Of a stretch of 64,000 nucleotides of DNA, positions 33,522 to 44,235 are shown piece by piece. Numbering within the stretch: the stretch's first letter is position 1; every line of letters begins with the position of its first letter. This DNA is from Orientallactaga sibirica (taxonomy: Eukaryota > Chordata > Mammalia > Rodentia > Dipodidae), in the NCBI GenBank assembly GCA_036365145.1, contig JAEOAD010002232.1:2115001-2179000 (forward strand), written 5' to 3'. Position numbers and translations under genes: made by a program. The notes beneath the pieces were generated by a model. The model was not told the DNA's origin. It saw nothing but the letters and a program-made list of their open reading frames with translations, and did not search any database.

Positions 33522-33877
33522 GGGGGGCTAGGAAGATGACTCAGCAGCTAAACGTATTTGCTTACAAAGCCTGCTAGCCTAGGTTCATTTCCTCAGACAC
33601 TCACATGAAGTGATTGCAAAAAGCAGCACATACAGTCAGGTGTGGAGTCCCAGCACTGGGGTGGCTGAGGTGGGAGAATCACTGTGAGTTCGAGGCCAGC
33701 CTGAGACTATGTAGTGAATTCCACGTCAGCCTGGGCTAGAGTGAGACCCTACCTCAAAAAATAAAACAAAACAAGGACAAAAAAGTGGCACATGCATTTG
33801 ACATTCATTTGTACCAACAAGAAACCTTGGTGTGCTTAGACATATACATATGCACACACATGCATGTATAAATAAAG
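33522..33877 (+). mobile_element. tRNA-derived SINE (DIP-like) split by a B1
   Basis: Arms 33522-33630 and 33780-33877. The B1 (33631-33779) is flanked by AAAAAGYRGCACAT. Confidence 0.8.
33631..33779 (+). mobile_element. B1 SINE inside the SINE above
   Basis: CAGTCAGGTGTGGAGTCCC start; ends AAAACAAAACAAGG. Confidence 0.85.
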
Positions 33878-33889
33878 GAGTAAGCTGAT

Positions 33890-34087
33890 TTTTTCTTTTC
33901 TTTTTATTTGTTTATGAGAGAGCGAGAGAATGAGAATGGGCATACCACAGCCTCCAGCCACTGCAAACAAACTCCAAGACACATAGGCCACCTTATGCAT
34001 CTGGCTTACATGGCTTCTAGGGAATTGAACCTGAGTCTTTAGGCTTTGCAGGCAAGCATCTTAACCACTAAGCCATTTATCCAGACC
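33890..34087 (-). mobile_element. tRNA-derived SINE (DIP-like)
   Basis: AACTCCAAGACACATAGGCC and GGAATTGAACCTGAG. Confidence 0.85.
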
Positions 34088-34111
34088 TGAAATAAAGTTA
34101 AAATTAGATTT

Positions 34112-34186
34112 GGGGCTGGTGGGGTTACAGACTACATACATGCTTAGCACGAGCAGGGCCTTGGATTTAATTCTCAACTCACACAG

Positions 34187-34220
<34 letters not shown>
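34112..34220 (+). mobile_element. ID-like SINE remnant plus (CA)n
   Basis: TGCTTAGCACGAGCAGGGCC and TTGGATTTAATTCTC match the ID type; a CA repeat (34192-34220) forms the tail. Confidence 0.5.
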
Positions 34221-34221
<1 letters not shown>

Positions 34222-34274
34222 TGCATGACAAGTTCACAAACAAAAAGGAGAAAGAATATTTGAAAAATTACCCC

Positions 34275-34402
34275 CAGAGCTGGGTGTGGTGGCTCATGAC
34301 TATAATCCCAACACTTGGGAGACTGAGGTGGGAGGATAGCTGCTAGTTCAAGGCCATCTCGGGATAGAGTGAGACCCTGCCCCCAAACAACAACAAAACA
34401 CA
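34275..34402 (+). mobile_element. B1-like SINE, short form
   Basis: GAGCTGGGTGTGGTGGCTCATG start. Only one internal unit before GATAGAGTGAGACC. Confidence 0.75.
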
Positions 34403-34454
34403 CCTCCCATTCCACCCATCACTGAGCACTTCACTCATTCCAGACTTTTGGTCA

Positions 34455-34719
34455 TTTCTGTATGTGTGGTGTGTGTGGCATATGAACATGTGTGTACAGA
34501 TGCACATGCCTCACGCACATGCATGTGGAGGACAGAGGGTGACATTGGGTGTCTTCCAATCACTCTTCTCCTTTGTTTTCTTGACACAGAGTCTTTCACT
34601 GAACTTGGAGCTCATCAACTTGGGTTAGACTGGCTGACCAGGGAGCCCCAGCAATTGTCTTCTTCCCACCTCCCCTCAGTGCTGAGGTCACAAGTATGTG
34701 TGGCCACACCTAGCTTTTT
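34455..34719 (+). mobile_element. Old rodent-type medium-repeat, left part
   Basis: Runs from a GT-rich start through GAGGACAGAGGGTGACATTG and GACACAGAGTCTTTCACTG to CACACCTAGC. It continues at 35184-35262 after two SINE insertions. I recognise the layout from rodent genomes but cannot name the family. Confidence 0.5.
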
Positions 34720-34890
34720 GTTTTGTTTTGTTTTTTTTTTTTTTTTTGGTTTTTCGAGGTAGGGTCTCACTCTGGCCCAGGCTGACCTGGAATTAACTAT
34801 GTAGTCTCAGGGTGGCCTTGAACTCTCAGCGATCCTCCTACCTCTGCCTCCCGAGTGCTGGGATTAAAGGTGTGCGCCACCACGCCCGGC
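34720..34890 (-). mobile_element. B1 SINE, first inserted SINE at a shared target
   Basis: Flanked by CACACCTAGCTTTTT at 34705-34719 and 34891-34905. Confidence 0.9.
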
Positions 34891-34905
34891 CACACCTAGC
34901 TTTTT

Positions 34906-34963
34906 TTTTTTTAATATTTTTATTTATTTACTTATTTAAGAGAGAGATACAGAAATATGCAGG

Positions 34964-35011
<48 letters not shown>

Positions 35012-35168
35012 ATGGCAGGGCCAGGGCTTCCAGCCACTGCAAACAAACTCCAGATGCATGTGCTCCCTTGTGCATCTGGCTTATGTGGGTCCTGGAGAAT
35101 AGAGCCTTGAACCGGGGTCCTCAGGCTTCATAGGCAAGCATTTAACCGCTAAGCCATCTCTCCAGCCC
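34906..35168 (-). mobile_element. tRNA-derived SINE (DIP-like), second SINE at the shared target
   Basis: Flanked by the same 15-mer at 34891-34905 and 35169-35183. Carries a pure (GA)n of about 42 bases. Confidence 0.9.
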
Positions 35169-35183
35169 CACACCTAGCTTTTT

Positions 35184-35262
35184 AGGTAGGTGATAAGAAT
35201 CAAACTCAGGTCCCCGTGCTTGGGCAGAAGTGCTTTTACCCACCGAGCCATCTCCCCAAACC
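35184..35262 (+). mobile_element. Old rodent-type medium-repeat, right part
   Basis: AATCAAACTCAGGTCCCCGTG to ACCGAGCCATCTCCCC completes the element begun at 34455. Confidence 0.5.
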
Positions 35263-35268
35263 TCTTTT

Positions 35269-35426
35269 TTTTTTTTTTTTTTTTGGTTTTTTGAGGTAGG
35301 GTTTCACTCTAGTCCAGGCTGACCTGGAATTCACTCTGTCGTCTCAGGGTGGCCTCGAACTCACTGTGATCCTCCTACCCCTGCCTCCCGAGTGCTGGGA
35401 TTAAAGGCGTGTGCCACCACACCTGG
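35269..35426 (-). mobile_element. B1 SINE
   Basis: Target duplication CCCCAAACCTCTTTT at 35254-35268 and 35427-35441. Confidence 0.95.
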
Positions 35427-35513
35427 CCCCAAACCTCTTTTATGTGCCCTCACATACTAGGTACTCACAGGAGATTTGTTGAGTGGATATTTAAATTGTT
35501 ACAAGAATGACTG

Positions 35514-35688
35514 GGCTGGAGAGATGGCTCAGCTGTTAAAGGTGCTTGCTTGCAAAGCCTGATGGCCTAGGTTCAATTCCCCAGTAAATCCAGATGCACG
35601 AAGTGGCAAATGCATGTGGAGTTTGTTTGCAGTGGCAAGAGGCTCTGGTGCACCCATACTCACGTTCTCTCTAAAATAAAATATTCTT
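35514..35688 (+). mobile_element. tRNA-derived SINE (DIP-like)
   Basis: The A-tail is interrupted by the next element and resumes at 35916. Confidence 0.85.
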
Positions 35689-35915
35689 ATTTTAATATAT
35701 TTATTTATTTGCAAGCAGAGAAACAGCAAGACAGGTAGAAGAGAGAGAGAGAAAGAGAGAGAGAATGAGCACGCTAGGGCTTCCAGCCAATGCAAACAGA
35801 CTCCAGATGCATGAGCCACTTTGTGCATCTGGCTTTACATGGATACTGGGGAATTGAACTCAGATTGTTAGGCTCTGTAGGCAAGCACCTTAGCTGCTGA
35901 GCCATCTCTCCAGCC
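35689..35915 (-). mobile_element. tRNA-derived SINE (DIP-like)
   Basis: Opposite orientation to its host SINE, so the pair forms an inverted repeat. Confidence 0.85.
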
Positions 35916-35944
35916 CAAATAAATATTTTTTAAAAATTATTACA

Positions 35945-38142
35945 AAATGATTATGATCTTATAAACTGCTCTGAAGTGTCACTAGCTTCATCTGCAGGGT
36001 CTTAGCAATTTGTACAGCCACAGCTGCGCACTTTCACCCTGTCGCTTTGCCTGGAATGCATTTCCCTGCTGTCTCATGAAATCCACCTTTTCCTTTCAAT
36101 GGCCCATTCACACGAATCAGGCCCTGCAGCACCTGCTGTGACACCAAGTCATACCCTTCGTCTGCCATGGGAGAGCAGAAAGAGGCATCAGGTAGCAGAG
36201 GCCAGGTCTTGACACCACCTAGCTGAGCTCCTGGTCACCTCACCTTACCCCTCCTCCTGCATGTTCCTCATGGAGAAGTTCTCCTGATGGACCAGTTGGT
36301 ACTGTGCGTATGCCCTGGGGAAGAACTCTGCTTAGCTTTTAGCAGCACACACCATACATTCGTTCACTCTAGTCTGGGTTCAAAATGGGAGCAGCAAGGA
36401 TTTGGAGCCCATGGGGTGCCTGCTTTTGTTGACCTGCCTGCTGTCATCAAGTCTCTGTCTGGGGAATCCTTATTACTTGGATCTTCAAGAAAGGTCACGG
36501 GGCCAGATACCTGCTTTCCCATCTAGCCTGGTGGCCAAGGAGTGGCCCATCAGATGCTCCTGCGGCTTTGAGGTAGGGATCTGGGAACAGAGACCCAGGG
36601 ATGCAGGAGACTCATTGTAGCTGTGGGCAGTTGCCACATCCTGCTTCTGGAGGTGGGGACAGACAGCAGGGACCGCAGGGCAACAGCAGAATCCAGTGTT
36701 TGGTGCCCAGTGCTGATGTCAGTGGGCAGAGAAGAGTCACCTGGGGCTCCATGATGGGCCAGAGTAGTATTAAGGCAAGCTCTGTGGTGTGGCTTGGCAG
36801 TCAACCTGGCCGTGGAGATGCTTTCTGACTTGTTGATTTTGTGCGACTCCCTAGGATTCCCTGTGACTTTTTTTTTTTTTTTTTAAGCTTATCCAAGCCA
36901 GAATAATGTTTGCAGCTAGGAGCTCTGATCACAGGGAAAGGCAGGGTATGGATGTGGGGCATGGGGCAAAGTTGGCTACAAAGCCTGGCACAGGAGAGTT
37001 GGGAACATCTGCCTCCTCACAGCATGGGTAACTGTGACTGTCACTCTGCCAGGTCCTAAGCAGGCAGAGACCACTCTGCAGGGGAGAATGGCAATTTCAC
37101 AGAAACCCCTGGTAATATTCCAGGAGGTTCCAGCCTCAGAGTAGAACCACCCTAGGCAAATGCCTCCACCCTGAGGGTCATGAGGCTTTCAAAGAAGGAC
37201 CACTGTTCAGGAGAGCAGCCTCCTTGTCACCCTGATGCAGTGGACTCACTGACGGCATTGTGGGCTTGGACACAGCCTCCTGGTTCCTGGACCTTCAGGA
37301 TCCTTCTCAGGAGCTCCCATATGAGCAGATATTGGGAAGCCTTTCCCAGTACTAGTGCTTCTGGACTTGCACCCAGAGACACTAGGCCTCCTCTCCCCAC
37401 CTACCCCTGTCTACCCTATGGATTCCCATAACGGCCCCTGATACCAACTTCTTACCCTCTACCCCGTGTATACTCAGAAAGTGTGGCTGATGGGACCAGA
37501 ACATGGTTGGCCATACTGGTGGGTGCAGGCTGGGTAGCTGGGGTCCACACATTGAGCTTCTCCTTGGGTCCTGAGCTGTGCTTGAAGATCTCCCCCCTGG
37601 GAACTGACAGTTGGTCTCTCTGGAGCAGGGTGAGAGGTGGAACAAGAAAGGGGACAGGGACTAAAAGATGGGAAAGGGGAGCAGCAGCAGGCACTTTCTG
37701 GGAACATGCCCCCTCAACTGAGCCTCATGAAGGCCAAGGAGGCCCTGTCTCCAGCCCATTTCCCTTGAACTGGAGCCAGCGGTCCTCACGCATTACTCAC
37801 TGGCGGGGCGGCCTGGCCCAGAGCCAAGGCAAACAGGCCTCCAGCCTGCCTGGGGGCTGGTCTGCCTGGGCCTGGGAGGAGGGGAAGGGAGGTACCCACA
37901 TTGAATGCAGCCTGCCTACTCCTCCTGTGGCTCAAGCCCAGTCTGACCAGGATGAAGCTGTGGCCAGGCCTCCTCAAGTAGGGCTTGGTGGTCACCTGAG
38001 GAGCTGGTACTGCTGCAAGCTTCCCCTGCTGGTGCTGCTTCCCTCTCTACCCAGAGAGAGGCCATGACTCTGAAATGGGCAGCCAGTGCCCACCACTGCT
38101 CAGCCTTGGGTGAGCAGAGGCAGTGGGAGCCTGCCCTTCCTC
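35945..38142. other. Unique intergenic block
   Basis: Contains an L2-like patch at 36020-36170 (TTTGCCTGGAATGCATTTCC) and otherwise no recognised repeat. The longest frame, 194 codons at 37483-38067 (+), is Gly/Trp/Ser-rich with no domain and no splice context. Confidence 0.45.
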
Positions 38143-38156
38143 AGCTCAGGAATATC

Positions 38157-38290
38157 TTTCTTTTTCTTCTTTTCTTTTCTTTTCTTTTCTTTTCTTTTCT
38201 TTTCTTTTTCTTCTTTTCTTTTTCTTCTTTTCTTTTCTTTTTCTTCTTTTATTTTTCTTCTTTTCTTTTCTTTTCTTTTCTCTCTCTCTT
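38157..38290. repeat. (TTTTC)n polypyrimidine tract
   Basis: About 130 bases of T/C with few interruptions, forming the minus-strand tail of the next B1. Confidence 0.95.
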
Positions 38291-38447
38291 TCTTTTTTGA
38301 TTTTTCAAAGTAGGGTCTCACTCTAGCCGGGGCTGACCTGGAATTCACTATGTAGTCTCAGGGTAGCCTCGAACTTATAACTATAACCATCCTCCTACTT
38401 CTGCCTCCCAAGGGCTGGGATTAAAGGCATGCGCCACCATGCCCGAC
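38291..38447 (-). mobile_element. B1 SINE
   Basis: Together with its T/C tract it is flanked by CTCAGGAAYATCTTTCT at 38143 and 38447. Confidence 0.9.
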
Positions 38448-38715
38448 TCAGGAACATCTTTCTGTATTACTGGCCTTGCTATGGGATGTTTGCCAGTACT
38501 GTGCAGTAGAATGAGAGTGGAAAAGGAGCTGGGCCAGGAGTACTTCCTATGGGAGGTCATGAAGGATGGTGTGGAAGGCCTAGTAGTTGAAGAGAAGTGG
38601 CACCCTGTGGCGGGCTCCATCTCAGGATATCATGTGATGTGCCCAAAGATGAGGGCAGAGATGGGGTGAGGCCAGTATTAGTGGCTCTAAGAATAAGCCT
38701 TTTGCCCAGAATCCT

Positions 38716-39062
38716 ACTCTTCACCTAGCCACCTACTCACCTATATCCCTGCCCATGCACACCTACCCACCCAGTCATCTATCCCTCTGCATACCCACCT
38801 ACTTACCAACCCACCAATCTACAAACCCTATCCATCTACCCACCTACTACCACTCATCTGCATCCCTACCCACCTATCTATCATCTGCACGGCCTTCTCT
38901 CCACCCACGCATCTCACACACCGAATCCACACACTCGATTCATCTACCCAACTACATACATACCATTCACCCATCCTTATGCCCACACACCCACCGACTC
39001 AAGCACACATTCACAACCCATCCAGGTGTCCATCTACCACCTATCCAGCTATCCATCCATTC
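38716..39062. repeat. (CCAY/CTAC)n degenerate minisatellite, left part
   Basis: Irregular CCAC, CCAT and CTAC units over about 350 bases, split by the LTR that follows. Confidence 0.8.
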
Positions 39063-39112
39063 ACACCGCTGCAGTTACCTTCTTGTTGCTGGGATAAGGA
39101 ACCTAACCAAGG

Positions 39113-39312
39113 GCTGGAGAGACGGCTTAGTGGTTAAGGTGCTTGCCTTCAAAGCATAAGGACTCAGGTTCGATTCCCCAGAACCCATGTAAGCCAGATG
39201 CACATGGTGGTGCATGCGTCTGGAGTTTGTTTGCAGTGGCTGGAGGCCCTGGCACACCTATTCTCTCTTCTGTACCTCTCACTCTCTCAAATAAATAATT
39301 AAATAAAATAAA
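39113..39312 (+). mobile_element. tRNA-derived SINE (DIP-like)
   Basis: Sits in the LTR; AACCYAACCAA lies on both sides of the SINE pair. Confidence 0.9.
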
Positions 39313-39462
39313 AGGTGTGGTGGGGCACATCTTTAATCCCAGCACTTGGGAGGTAGAGGTAGGAGGATCGCCATGAGTTTGAGGCCACCATGAGACTAAT
39401 TCCAGGTCAGCTTGAGCTTCAATGAAACCATACCTCAAAAAAACAAAACAAAACAAAATAAC
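39313..39462 (+). mobile_element. B1 SINE
   Basis: Fused to the tail of the preceding SINE. It lost CTACATAGTGA. Confidence 0.85.
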
Positions 39463-39738
39463 CCAACCAAAGTAGCTGATGGGATTTCTTTTTTGTTTTT
39501 TGGTTTATGCTCTTGAAAGCTTCAGGATGGCAGGTGACAACATGGAATGAGCTGAGGCTGGCATCACCTTTGACATCAGGTGGAAAACAGCAGCAGGAAT
39601 GTGAACTGAACTCTAGTAAGGGGGAACTGCCCCCAACAACACATCTCCTCCAGCAAGGCTCCTCCTCCAAACTGTCCTCAGCTGGGGGTCAAGCATTCAA
39701 GACACGAGCTTATGGGGGACATTTGATTCAAACCAACA

Positions 39739-39895
39739 CACACACCATATACCACCCATCTACCCATACACTCACCTGTTCATCTACTCAGCCACATATC
39801 CATCCATTCATCTGTCCATCCACTTACCCCTCCTACACTCGTGTACTCACCCACCCATCTACCTGCCATTCCAAACTACACCTCTATTGAGTACC
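39739..39895. repeat. (CCAY/CATC)n degenerate minisatellite, right part
   Basis: Same unit types as at 38716-39062. Confidence 0.8.
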
Positions 39896-39992
39896 CACTA
39901 TAAGCCAAGTCTCATCTGACTGAGGCATACAAGCCTCGCTTATCTTAGGCTCAGTAAGTGTTGAAAATATTAAGTAATCAAAAGATACCTGT

Positions 39993-40230
39993 TGACGCTG
40001 GAGAGATAGCTGTTAAGTGCTTCCCTGTGAAGCCTAAGGGACCACGGTTTGAGGCTTGATTCCCCAGGACCCACGTAAGCCAGATGCACAAGGTGGTGCA
40101 TGCATCTGGAGTTCATTTGCAGTGGCTAGAGGCTCTGGTGCGCCCATTCTCTCTCTCTCTCTCTCTCTGCCTCTTTCTCTCTCTGTCTGTTACTAATAAA
40201 TAAATAAAAATAAAACAAAAAAAATTAAAA
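39993..40230 (+). mobile_element. tRNA-derived SINE (DIP-like)
   Basis: Target duplication AAAAGATACCTGT at 39980-39992 and 40231-40243. Confidence 0.95.
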
Positions 40231-40296
40231 AAAAGATACCTGTCTTTGCCTTCAAGGAAGTTCTTTATCTTATGGAACAACACCAAAAAAAAAATA

Positions 40297-40540
40297 GGGC
40301 TGGAGAGATGGCTTAGAGGTTAAACACTTGCCTGTGAAGCCTAAGGACCCCGGTTCGAGGCTCAATTCTCCAGGACCCACGTAAGCCAGATGCACAAGGG
40401 GGAGCATGCATCTGGAGTTTGTTTGCAGTGGCTGGAGGCCCTGGTGCTCCCATTCTCTCTCTCTCTCTACCTGCCTATTTCTATATCTCTTTCTCTAATA
40501 AATAAATAAATAAAATATTTTTTTAAAAAAATATATATAC
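40297..40540 (+). mobile_element. tRNA-derived SINE (DIP-like)
   Basis: Near-consensus copy with GGTTCGAGGCTCAATTCTCC. Confidence 0.9.
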
Positions 40541-40738
40541 AATTACTGATTGTCATAAGTACAACAAAGGAAGACACTAGGTTTCCAGAAGAAACAAAGA
40601 CTAGGGGCTCTTTGACTGCTGTGCAATTCTTGGCTAGTAAGTAGATTTCTCTATCTGTTGGTGCTTCTATAAAAAGATATAAAATGATAATACTTACCTC
40701 ATAGGGCTGCCCATTATTTCCCAAACATCAGAATTCAT

Positions 40739-40777
40739 TTTTTAAAAAAATTTGTATTGATTTGCAAGGAGAGAGAA

Positions 40778-40811
<34 letters not shown>

Positions 40812-40976
40812 TGAGAGAGAATGGGCACTCCAGAGCCTCTTGCCATGCAAATGAATTCCAGATGCATGCACCACTTTGTGCATCTGGCTTTATGTGGATA
40901 TAGGGGAACTGAACCTAGGCCACAAGGTTTTGCAAGCAATCACCTTTAACCACTGTATCATATCTCTAGTCCTGCG
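40739..40976 (-). mobile_element. tRNA-derived SINE (DIP-like)
   Basis: (GA)n and (CAGA)n in the CT-equivalent segment. Confidence 0.9.
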
Positions 40977-40982
40977 AGTTAG

Positions 40983-41206
40983 TTTTTTTTTTTTAAAGTT
41001 TTTATTTGTTTATTTATTTGCAGGCAGAGAGAGGTATAGAGAGAAGACAGACAGAATGGGTGCACCCTGGCCTCTAGTCACTGCAAACCAATTTCAGATG
41101 CATGTGCCACTTTGTGCATCTAGCTTTTGTGGGCACTGTGGAATTGAACCCAGCTCATTAGTCTTTGCAGCAAGCACCTTAACAACTGAGCCACCTCTCC
41201 AGCCCC
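40983..41206 (-). mobile_element. tRNA-derived SINE (DIP-like)
   Basis: GGAATTGAACCCAGCTC and GAGCCACCTCTCCAGCCCC. Confidence 0.9.
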
Positions 41207-41244
41207 AGCTTTATTTATTTATTTTCTTTCTTTGTTTTCTTTGG

Positions 41245-41393
41245 AGGAGGGTTTTGAGGTAGGGTCTCACTCTAGCTCAGGATGACCTGGAATTCACTAT
41301 GTAGTCTCAGGGTAGCCTTGAACTCATGGCAATTCTCTTACTTCTGCCTCCTGAGTGCTGAAATTAAAGGCATGTACCACCATGCCCAGCTTT
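41245..41393 (-). mobile_element. B1 SINE
   Basis: GTTTTGAGGTAGGGTCTCAC to CATGCCCAGC. Confidence 0.9.
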
Positions 41394-41575
41394 TATTTAT
41401 TTATTTGAGAGAGAGAAAAAATGATCAAGTTAAGACCTCCTGCCATTGCAAATGAATTCCTGACACATGCACTACTTTGTGCATGTGGCTTTACATGAAT
41501 ACTGAGGAATCAATCCCAGGCCATCAGGCTTTGCAAACAAGCACCGTTAACTGCTGAGCCATCCCTCCAACCTAG
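41394..41575 (-). mobile_element. tRNA-derived SINE (DIP-like)
   Basis: Starts directly at the preceding B1 end with TTTTATTTATTTATTTGAGA. Confidence 0.85.
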
Positions 41576-42399
41576 AATTGGTTTTAATACTGACACAATT
41601 TTCTGATCCATGGTTTACATTTAATGTCTGTTGTCTCAATACAGCAATATTTTGTTCTTAAGGGAATTATTAAAAGGTAACTCACAATCTGCCTACTTGC
41701 AGCACGCAGTATGATGGCTTTGAACATCTTTCCAGATATGTCATCAGCAGCCATCACCATTGCCAACCATCTCACAAGCAGACCATGGCTGGTGGTCTGG
41801 CCAATCCGGGGCCTTGGACCCCAGACAACCAGGGCCAGTCCAGTCATCTCCCTCTTTTACTCAGGGCCTCTTCCTTCTCCCTGCTGTGTGGAAGGCCTAG
41901 CCAGTTCCTCATTTCAACCGCAGCTGCTTTTTCAGCCCAGGACCCTTGGTGCCTAAGGTAGCCTGGAGGCCCCAAGGCTTGCATCCATCTTCTACACCCG
42001 AACCTCTAAGCCCACTGCCCTCATGTAGGCCAAGACCCAGCCGTCTGACCTAGGCCAATATGCGCTCAGAGTCTAGGCCTGGTTGGATATAGGAAGGCCT
42101 ATGCCCTGCCAACCCCTTTCTGACCTTCACACAAGGCCCTGCACAAGAGATCCAGCTCCTGTGTGGGGCTGGGACACAGTTCTGAGCAGGGAAGTCAGGA
42201 CTCGACAGGTACCAGTGATGGAGACTGAGGTGAAGCACTCGGGAACTATAGCCTGGGCTTTGCTGGAACTTCTCCTCCCTGTGACTAAGCAGAAGCTTCC
42301 AGGGTGCGCAAAACAGCTGCCTTCAGGGAGAAGTCCTAGACGCAGAGCTGAAGTGAGATTGCCTCAAGGTGCGGTTGAAGAGTAAGGTGGCCGGAAGTG

Positions 42400-42525
42400 T
42401 GGACTGCGGCCCAGACAGCCGGGGTGAAAACTACCTGCTGACTAGCTGTGTGACCTTAGGAAAGTGATTCATTTCCTCTAGGCCTTGGTTTTCTCAGTGG
42501 TACAATGTTCTGATCACCTGACCTT
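42400..42525 (+). mobile_element. MIR SINE
   Basis: GACTAGCTGTGTGACCTTAG is the MIR core; flanks agree. Confidence 0.75.
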
Positions 42526-42921
42526 AGGCTGGACTGGGAGAACTTTTAGCCTTGACTCTGTTATATCTGGGGCTGCACGAGGGTTGTTACTATAGGATAT
42601 TTCTTGACAGCTCTGGTCTTTACTCAGGAAACCCTAGTAACTACTCTGCCTCCAGTTGTGACAACCAAACATGCCTTCAGATATTGCTAAGTGTCTCCTG
42701 AGCAGAGTGGACCCTGATTGGGGAAGCACTGGACTTGAATGAGTTAATACATGCAGTATAGTTAGATCAGCACCTGGCCCAGAGAGAATGATGCTTCTTA
42801 GCTGTCATTATTACCACAACGACAACAGAAAATAACAGATCACATCTCATGTGCTTGGTGACTGGAGTGTGGGATTTGGGTTGAGGAAGAGAAAGCATGT
42901 ACTTTCAAAATTTCATCAGTG

Positions 42922-42995
42922 GGGCTTGGGAATAGAGCTCAGTGGTAGAGCACTTTCAAACCTCAGATTTATCTTTAGTGCCTCAGAAAAAGAGG
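42922..42995 (+). mobile_element. ID-like SINE remnant
   Basis: GGGAATAGAGCTCAGTGGTA then GAGCACTTTCAAACCTC. Confidence 0.55.
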
Positions 42996-43324
42996 AAGAG
43001 GGAGAAAAAAGGAAAGAAAAATTCTTAAAAATTCTATCACTGTACAGACCCGTTATGGGGTCTGCTAACCAGACTATAACTCTTGAGGAAAGAGAATGGC
43101 ATTGGCTGTGAGCTGGGAGGGAAGAGCTCTGGTCAGGCAAGGGTTCCAAAGAAGTGTGGTAGAGTTTGAAGGATGGATCCCATCCGTCATCATGGGAAGG
43201 GCTTTGAGTATCATCTTAGAGACCAGTACCAGGGGCTCACAGGCCTCTACAGGAAGGGGGATCTTAAAAGGCTGTCCACTCCTCACTCTTCATTCCATGG
43301 TAAGGCTTGAGCAGAGGCTCTGAG

Positions 43325-43440
43325 GGGCTGCTCAGACAGAACTGGCCCTGACTCATTCCCCGCCTCCAAGGGATGCTCCACCTGTGCGTAATTAGATGTT
43401 GCTTTGAAGTGCAAGACAGTCAGACAGCTCAGCTGGAAGG
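43325..43440. promoter_or_regulatory. Candidate regulatory block
   Basis: Holds CAGAC SMAD-box motifs at 43333-43337 and 43421-43425, CACCTG (43379-43384) and a homeodomain TAATTA (43389-43394) in a repeat-free stretch. Inference only. Confidence 0.25.
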
Positions 43441-44097
43441 AACAGCATGGCGGGCTCTTCTGCTGGGGAGGGAGGACCGGGCCTGCCCTCCAGACACTGA
43501 GTAACCAGGAGCCTCGGGGCAGAGCTGGGTGGAGGCAGGCACAGCCTGGCAGCAGGAAGCTAAGTCCATGAACCCCTTTTCTTGACCTCCATCCTGGCCC
43601 CTAACTTCCTTGGGAGTTCACTGGGTGGGGCCATATGCACAGGGTTGTTAAAAAAAATGACTAGAACAGGCTTGGCAGAAGGGAATGAGTGGACCCAGTC
43701 ACTGTTCTGTGAAGGAGTCAGGTTTAGGCCGCATGGATAGGACTGGTATGCAGTGAAGGAAGGATGCAGAGCTGGGCACTTTGGATCTGTCTACAAAGCC
43801 ACACTGCAGTCCTCCAGGGTCCAGGAATCCCTGGGGCTGTTGAACGTTGCCTGCCCCGGGGCCCTAGACTCAGGCAGCTGTGGAGAAGGCACAGGGTTGG
43901 TGGAGGCCTGCATGAAGCTAAAACAGGACTCACACCAGTGTGGGATGTAGGAACAGCTGGGGCTAGGCCCCCATCAACTTCTGTCATTCACTAGTGTGCT
44001 CCCTGAGAGCACCCTCTTCCTCTTGAGCCTCTCTTTCCAACCCCAGAGGGAGTCCTGATCCCTGTTGTCTCTCGTTCAGAAAGGCTGTGAGAGAGCC

Positions 44098-44235
44098 AGG
44101 CGGGTGTGGGAGGCAGAGGTAGGTGGATCGCTGTGAGTTCGAGGCCACCCTGAGACTACGTAATGAATTCTAAGTCAGCCTGAGCTGGAAAGACCCTACC
44201 CTGAAAAATCAAAAAACAACAACAACAAAAAAAAG
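44098..44235 (+). mobile_element. B1 SINE, internally deleted
   Basis: CCAGGCGGGTG jumps to TGGGAGGCAGAGGTAGG, losing about 30 bases of the 5' third. Confidence 0.85.

Larger units (their letters stand above)
39063..39738 (+). mobile_element. MaLR-like LTR fragment, SINE-interrupted
   Basis: GCAGTTACCTTCTTGTTGCTG opening and a GGGACATTTGATTCAAACC end parallel the LTR at 23558-23915. Inserted SINEs occupy 39113-39460. No coding sequence. Confidence 0.5.
41576..44097. other. Unique intergenic block
   Basis: Contains a MIR (42400-42525), an ID-like remnant (42922-42995) and the motif cluster at 43320-43440. No exon recognised. Confidence 0.45.

Noticed and set aside
37483..38067. 194-codon open frame on the plus strand
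   Set aside because: Composition is Gly/Trp/Ser-rich with no domain. There is no splice or promoter context, and overlapping frames on the other strand are just as open. GC-rich DNA gives such frames by chance.
40797..40812. Short regular repeats such as (CAGA)n and (TTTA)n considered as CRISPR-like arrays
   Set aside because: No alternating repeat and spacer structure. They are microsatellites in SINE tails of a mammalian genome.
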